From Thermocrispum municipale DSM 44069 (GTDB lineage Bacteria; Actinomycetota; Actinomycetes; Mycobacteriales; Pseudonocardiaceae): a DNA stretch of 64,000 nt. The stretch is taken from NCBI RefSeq assembly GCF_000427825.1, contig NZ_KE386593.1:599847-663846 (forward strand), read 5' to 3'. Numbering within the stretch: the first letter of the stretch is position 1; every line of letters starts with the position of its first letter. A program made the translations under genes and the position numbers. Under the pieces are notes generated by a model. That model did not search any database. It saw only the letters and a list, made by a program, of their open reading frames with translations, and was not told the origin of the DNA. Shown piece after piece: positions 60,048-64,000 of the stretch.

Positions 60048-62203
60048 CCGCCCCACAGGCTCCGGTCGTGCTGCGTCGGCGTCTTGCGGTCGTCTGTGTC
60101 CTCGGAGCGGCCGCGCTGGGCGGCATGCTGTTCGCCCCCGTCTTCTCCGCGCAGTCGCTGCTGTTGCCGGTTTTCGCGGTCGTGGCGCTGGTTTTCCTGG
60201 CCGACGAGGCGTGCCGCCACTGGCGTTGGCTCACCGCGGTGCGGCCGTTGCTGCTGCTCGTGGCCGGCCTGCTCGGCGTGATCTGGACCGTGCTGGGCGC
60301 GACGACCGTGGTCGGGCTGCCGTCGGCCCGGACGCTGCAGTTGCTGGGCGCCGGACTGACCGAGTCGTGGCAGCTGACGTTGCAGTCCACGTGGCCCGCG
60401 CGTGCCGACCCGCAGCTGGTGACGTTCGTGCCGCTGGCGGTGGTGTTGGCGGCGGTGCTCGGCGTGGAGTTGCTGCACCGGGTTCGGCCGCCGCTGGTGT
60501 CGCTGCTGCCGAGCCTCGCGGTGGTCGCGCTGAGCCAGGCGTTCGCCGTGCTCACCGGCGGGCCGGCCGTGGTGGCCGGGCTCTGCTTCGCGGTGTTGGC
60601 CGCGGTGCTGTTGACGGTCACCCGGGAAACCGCCGGTCCGCGTCGGTGGGTGCTCGCCGGGCTCGCGGTACCGGTGTTGGTGCTGGCGGTCGTCGGGTCG
60701 TTGCTGTTGGCGACGACCACGCCGCTGGATCGGTCACCGGTGACGGTCCGGGACTCGATCACCGCTCCGGTGGCGCAGCGTTCCGTGGCGAAACCGCTGG
60801 ACGACCTGGCGACGCGGCTACAGGAGTCGGAGGCCACGGCGTTCACCTACACCGCCGACGTGCCGGTCGACCGGTGGACGGTGGCGGTGCTGGACGGCTT
60901 CGACGGCGTGAACTGGACGTCGAACTGGAAGTTCCGGCGGCTCGGCAAGTCGCTGCGGCTGGATCCGTCGATCACCGCACCGACCACAACCCGGACTGCC
61001 CAGGTCACGCACATGGACCCGTCACTCATGCCGTGGTTGCCGAGTCAGCCGCTGGTGGCCTGGGTGGACGGCGCCGCGCCGCTGGTCGACGAGGCCAGCG
61101 GGACGCTGTTGAGCCGGGACGGCACATTCGACATCTATCGGATCACCTGGCGCGAGCCACGCACCGACGCGGAGAGCCTCGGCAACGCGGCGGTGGACGC
61201 CCGGGTACTGGACGACCTCGGTTCGCTCGGCTATGTCCCGCCCGAGCTGGACGAGCTCGCCGACGAGGCGACGAAGGGTCTGCGGGCGACGTTCCGCGCG
61301 GCACTGGTGCTGGCGAACTACATGCGGGACAACTACCGCGTGGCCGTCGGTGACCATCTGCCGACCGGGCACAGCCTGGTCCACCTGCGGCGATTCCTGC
61401 TCGAGGACAAACGCGGAACCAGTGAGCAGTTCGCCGCCGCGTACGTGCTGCTGGCCCGCATCCGAGGGATCCCCGCCCGGCTCGCGGTCGGATTCCGCGG
61501 GCCGCGCCAGGCCGCCGAGAACGGCCAGTTCGTGGTCCGCAACGAGCATGCGACGGCGTGGCCGGAGGTCGCGGTCGAGGGCCTGGGCTGGGTCCCGCTC
61601 GACCCGCTGGGCGCCGCTTCCGCCGGTGGCGGCCCGATGCCCACCGGACTGGCTGGGGTCACCGAGCAGGCGCGGGCCGAGCTGCCGAAGGACGACAAGG
61701 AGCTGAAGGACCCACCGGTCGCACCGCCGCCCGGCGACTCGGGGCAGCAGGCGGACGAGGGCTGGCCGTGGTACCTGGTGGTCGCCATGGCGCTCGGGAT
61801 TTCGCTCGCGCTGGTGCTGTTGACGTGGCTGATCGTGCCGATCGCCCGCTGGGGCCGGGCGATCCGCCGGCGCCGGACGATCCCGCCTCGGTCGGTGGTC
61901 GGCGCGTGGGCCGAGGCGCGGGACAGGCTGCGCGCGCACGGCGTCCGGGTCAGCCCGGGCATGACGGTGCGGGATCTCATGCCGGACGCGGCGCGGATCG
62001 CCGGCCCCGCCACGCTCGAAGGTCTCCAGCGGTTGGCCCAGGCGGTCGACTTCGCGCTGTGGTCGGGGACGGCCGTGACGAAGCCGATGGCAGATCAGGC
62101 CTGGGCGTCGGTGCGGATGGTCCGACGAGGGCTGGCTGCGCGGCCGCTGGCGGCTCGGATCCGGGCGGCGCTGGACCCGCGGAGCTTGCTGCCGCCACGG
62201 TGA
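60044..62203 (+). CDS. TgpA-like transglutaminase-fold membrane protein with Ser in place of catalytic Cys
   Basis: A 719-residue protein with about seven N-terminal membrane helices (12-225), an extracellular transglutaminase-like domain (about 260-530), and another helix (about 585-605) before a cytoplasmic DUF4129-like tail. The triad region reads KRGTSEQFAAAYVLLARIRGIPARLAVGF; where active transglutaminases have Cys this has Ser460. His502 (NEHATAW) and Asp520 (PLDP) are present. The ATG at 60044 overlaps the DUF58 stop. The C-terminal coding end is duplicated just downstream. It probably works with MoxR and DUF58 in envelope assembly; enzymatic activity is doubtful. Confidence 0.92.
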   Translation: MTAPQAPVVLRRRLAVVCVLGAAALGGMLFAPVFSAQSLLLPVFAVVALVFLADEACRHWRWLTAVRPLLLLVAGLLGVIWTVLGATTVVGLPSARTLQLLGAGLTESWQLTLQSTWPARADPQLVTFVPLAVVLAAVLGVELLHRVRPPLVSLLPSLAVVALSQAFAVLTGGPAVVAGLCFAVLAAVLLTVTRETAGPRRWVLAGLAVPVLVLAVVGSLLLATTTPLDRSPVTVRDSITAPVAQRSVAKPLDDLATRLQESEATAFTYTADVPVDRWTVAVLDGFDGVNWTSNWKFRRLGKSLRLDPSITAPTTTRTAQVTHMDPSLMPWLPSQPLVAWVDGAAPLVDEASGTLLSRDGTFDIYRITWREPRTDAESLGNAAVDARVLDDLGSLGYVPPELDELADEATKGLRATFRAALVLANYMRDNYRVAVGDHLPTGHSLVHLRRFLLEDKRGTSEQFAAAYVLLARIRGIPARLAVGFRGPRQAAENGQFVVRNEHATAWPEVAVEGLGWVPLDPLGAASAGGGPMPTGLAGVTEQARAELPKDDKELKDPPVAPPPGDSGQQADEGWPWYLVVAMALGISLALVLLTWLIVPIARWGRAIRRRRTIPPRSVVGAWAEARDRLRAHGVRVSPGMTVRDLMPDAARIAGPATLEGLQRLAQAVDFALWSGTAVTKPMADQAWASVRMVRRGLAARPLAARIRAALDPRSLLPPR

Positions 62204-62253
62204 TGCGGACTGGCGCTGGACCGGTGGAGCTTGCTGCCGCCACGGTGATGCGG
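62167..62253. repeat. Duplicated 3' end of the TgpA-like gene
   Basis: A 42-base unit at 62167-62208 containing the last 12 codons, the TGA stop and the next five bases is repeated at 62212-62253 with two differences (period 45). The second copy holds the same stop codon. Confidence 0.92.
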
Positions 62254-62338
62254 CCCGGTGGCCTGCCTCCGCGCGGAGTCCGCGTCGGTGGCGCCGACGT
62301 GGTCTCGTCCCGGCCGTGCCGTCGCACCGGCGCCGCGG

Positions 62339-63628
62339 CTACTCGCAGGGCGACCCGCCCAGGGTCAGCTGCCTGCTGGAGTGCTTCCCGTCGACGTTGG
62401 AGCCGTCCACGCGGAAGCAGTAGTCCCTGCCTCGTTCGATCGGCAACCGCATGTTCTGCCGCTGGCCGGCGACCCGGTGCTCCCAGGTCGTCCGGCCCTC
62501 TTCCCGGAACCACACGACGTAGTCCAGACCCGGCGGACCGTGCCAGCTCAGCTCCACCACGGTGCCGGACACCTTCGGCTTGTCCAGCCGCACCACCGTC
62601 GGATTCGCCGACGTCGACGGCGTGGTGGGTTCACTGCTGGGCGACGGCGGCGTCTGCGCAGCGGGCGGGTCGTCGTCGCTGATCAGCAAGGCTGTGGCGA
62701 CCGCGCCGACCGCGAGGACGACGCCCACGAAGGCAGCGATCTGACCGGCGGTGATGCGTCGGCGCCGCGGTCGCTCCGGCTTGAAGACCACCACCGGCGC
62801 ACCCGCGGGGCGACGCGGATGGTCCGCTCGATACACCGGGCTGCCCGGCCTTCCGCCCGCCAGCAGCACGGTCAGCCTGTTCGCCACCGCGGAGGCCGAA
62901 TCCGGCCGTTGCTGCGGGTCGGTCGTCAGCAACTCCGTCACCAGCTCCTGCACCGGCTCGGGCACGTCGTCGCGCTCGAGCGACGGCGGATCGGCACTGA
63001 GCATGCGCAGGATTCGCTGAGCCTCTGGCTCCCCGGCCACCGCGGGATAGGGCGCTTTGCCGGTCAACGCGAAGTACAGCACGACCCCGATCCCGTACAC
63101 GTCGGAGCGCTGGTCACGGGTCCCGTCACGCACCGTCTCCGGTGCGGCGAATCCGAGGTGCTCCCCGCTGGGCGTGCCGTACGTCCGGCGCGCGGCAAGA
63201 CCGAAGTCGGACAGCACCGCCTCCGGGGCGGCTTGCGTCGGTGCGGTGAGCAGCACGTTGTGCGGGTGCACACCGCCGTGCACCAGTCCGGCGCGGTGTG
63301 CGGCCGCCAGCGCCAGCGCCGTGATTTCCGCGATGGCCACCGCTTCGTCGACGGGGATCGGTCCACCCACGTGCACGCGCTGCGCCAACGACTGCGGGCA
63401 ACGCGGCATGCGGATCGCCGTGCGCCCGTCGGGAAGGACCTCGCTCGTCGTCGGCAGGATCGAGCGGACGTGCCGTAGCCCGGCCAGGGTCGCCTGCTCC
63501 TGCTCGAGCTCGGCGCGGGTCTGCGGGTCGAACGGGCGGTGGAAGACCTTCACCATCAGCGGCGCCCCGGTACCCGGATCCACTTGCGGATACACCGCGG
63601 CGGCGGGACCGGGGAGCGGCGCGGTCAT
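62339..63628 (-). CDS. Ser/Thr pseudokinase with transmembrane helix and Fn3-like extracellular domain
   Basis: A 429-residue protein: a kinase-like domain (about 10-260), a basic stretch, one membrane helix (about 293-316), a Pro/Ser/Thr linker and an extracellular Fn3-like domain (about 335-429) with a Cys pair. Lys27 (MVKVF), a helix-C Glu and D141-F-G remain, but the glycine loop is absent and the HRD-x-K motif reads HGG-V-H (117-121), so the catalytic Asp and Lys are missing. It is probably a pseudokinase scaffold or nucleotide sensor. The ATG at 63628 overlaps the YbaK stop. It faces the Fn3-MoxR-DUF58-TgpA genes end to end. Confidence 0.88.
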   Translation of the reverse strand: MTAPLPGPAAAVYPQVDPGTGAPLMVKVFHRPFDPQTRAELEQEQATLAGLRHVRSILPTTSEVLPDGRTAIRMPRCPQSLAQRVHVGGPIPVDEAVAIAEITALALAAAHRAGLVHGGVHPHNVLLTAPTQAAPEAVLSDFGLAARRTYGTPSGEHLGFAAPETVRDGTRDQRSDVYGIGVVLYFALTGKAPYPAVAGEPEAQRILRMLSADPPSLERDDVPEPVQELVTELLTTDPQQRPDSASAVANRLTVLLAGGRPGSPVYRADHPRRPAGAPVVVFKPERPRRRRITAGQIAAFVGVVLAVGAVATALLISDDDPPAAQTPPSPSSEPTTPSTSANPTVVRLDKPKVSGTVVELSWHGPPGLDYVVWFREEGRTTWEHRVAGQRQNMRLPIERGRDYCFRVDGSNVDGKHSSRQLTLGGSPCE

Positions 63629-64000
63629 GCGACCGGCTTGGCCAGACCCGAGATCACCTCGGCGCCCGGCAGCGCGGCCAGCTGCGATCCGGTCACCAGC
63701 AGCTTCGACCCGCGGATCCCGCTGCCGACGATCAATTCCTCGGCCTCGGCGACCCGCTCGTCGATCAGGATCGGCCACTCGGGTGGCAGCCCGATCGGCG
63801 TGATGCCACCCGACTCCATGCCGGTCAACTCCACCGCGTCCGCCATCGGCGCGAACGAGGCCTTCCGCACGTCGAGGCGCTTGCGGATCACCGAGTTGAC
63901 GTCGGCGCGGGTGGTGGCCAGCACGAGCGCGGCCGCGTAGCGCACCTCACCACCGCGCTTGCCCGCCACGACGACGCAGTTCGCCGATGCCTCCAGCGGC
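63625..64000 (-). CDS. YbaK/EbsC family aminoacyl-tRNA deacylase, truncated by window edge
   Basis: The frame enters from the right edge (PLEASANCVVVAGKRGGEVRYAAALVLATTRADVN) and ends at 63625. The RKRLDVRKASFAPMADAVELTGMESGGITPIGLPPEWPILIDERV core matches the YbaK family, which hydrolyses mischarged tRNA such as Cys-tRNA(Pro). The visible part is about 124 residues; the N-terminus is outside. The stop overlaps the pseudokinase start by four bases, implying co-translation. Confidence 0.93.
   Translation of the reverse strand, partial: PLEASANCVVVAGKRGGEVRYAAALVLATTRADVNSVIRKRLDVRKASFAPMADAVELTGMESGGITPIGLPPEWPILIDERVAEAEELIVGSGIRGSKLLVTGSQLAALPGAEVISGLAKPVA

Noticed and set aside
63629-63778. 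N-terminal extension of the pseudokinase
   Set aside because: It overlaps the YbaK gene in another frame; the ATG at 63628 overlaps the YbaK stop in the usual coupled way.
1-64000. tRNA, rRNA or riboswitch genes
   Set aside because: Scanning by eye found no cloverleaf with a GGTTCGAA-type arm, no rRNA-like sequence and no known riboswitch core; a covariance-model search would be decisive.

Overview
The window is a high-GC actinobacterial chromosome segment, most likely from a mycolate-free or near-mycolate relative of the Pseudonocardiaceae (Saccharopolyspora/Amycolatopsis/Lentzea type). This is inferred from the DUF397/DUF5753 pair, SARP and TipA-like regulators, the purF-purM-DUF3073 order, a FabG4/HtdX/FadA2 set like that of mycobacteria, GTP-dependent PEP carboxykinase, and frequent GTG starts with GGAGG ribosome binding sites. 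No rRNA, tRNA, CRISPR, integrase, transposase or prophage gene was seen; the region looks like core chromosome with regulatory and envelope genes.

Layout. 1-3316: remains of an Scr1-type regulator pair (DUF5753 regulator, DUF397 protein) split by a polytopic membrane protein. 3414-6467: purF and purM, then DUF3073. 6671-11069: a conserved hypothetical, an RsiG-like c-di-GMP-responsive anti-sigma factor, YgfZ, a PabC-like class IV aminotransferase, nitrobindin and a 30-residue membrane peptide. 11151-14087: amidohydrolase, TrmB and an unknown protein. 14297-19054: two dynamin-like GTPases flanking a GrpE-like protein, followed by an acidic protein with Ca-binding-like loops. 19764-24930: PEP carboxykinase, a 55-aa membrane peptide, an AAA ATPase and a TipA-like MerR regulator. 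25079-26913: DrrAB-type ABC exporter. 27066-32735: FadA2-type thiolase, divergent FabG4 and MaoC hydratase, TetR regulator and two SCP2-domain proteins. 32722-37074: FxsA and an E1alpha-E1beta-E2 2-oxo acid dehydrogenase operon. 37275-44642: M20 dipeptidase, unknown protein, polar amino acid ABC transporter and a long repeat-rich membrane protein. 44687-49735: GroES-like protein, VanW protein, GlsB/YeaQ protein and FadE5-type acyl-CoA dehydrogenase. 50102-55572: a split two-domain membrane protein, two LuxR regulators, YjbR, a SARP and an orphan histidine kinase. 55620-64000: envelope cluster of Fn3 protein, MoxR, DUF58 and TgpA-like protein, facing a YbaK deacylase and a pseudokinase with a C-terminal Fn3-like domain.

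How genes work together. A TetR regulator (30840-31505) sits beside palindromes of the form TAC-N6-GTA that lie in its own promoter, in the fadA2/fabG4 divergent promoter, and, in looser form twice, in front of the distant fadE5-like gene, suggesting one dispersed fatty-acid regulon. The TipA-like gene has a textbook MerR promoter (19-bp spacer holding a palindrome) and adjoins a drug-type ABC exporter. The GTPase/GrpE group and the Fn3-MoxR-DUF58-TgpA-pseudokinase group are the two least understood multi-gene assemblies.

The most unusual structural feature is a set of at least eight short intergenic tandem-repeat arrays with unrelated unit sequences (about 24-45 bp). In four of them the repeat begins inside the 3' coding end of the adjoining gene and carries its stop codon, so that gene ends are echoed downstream.
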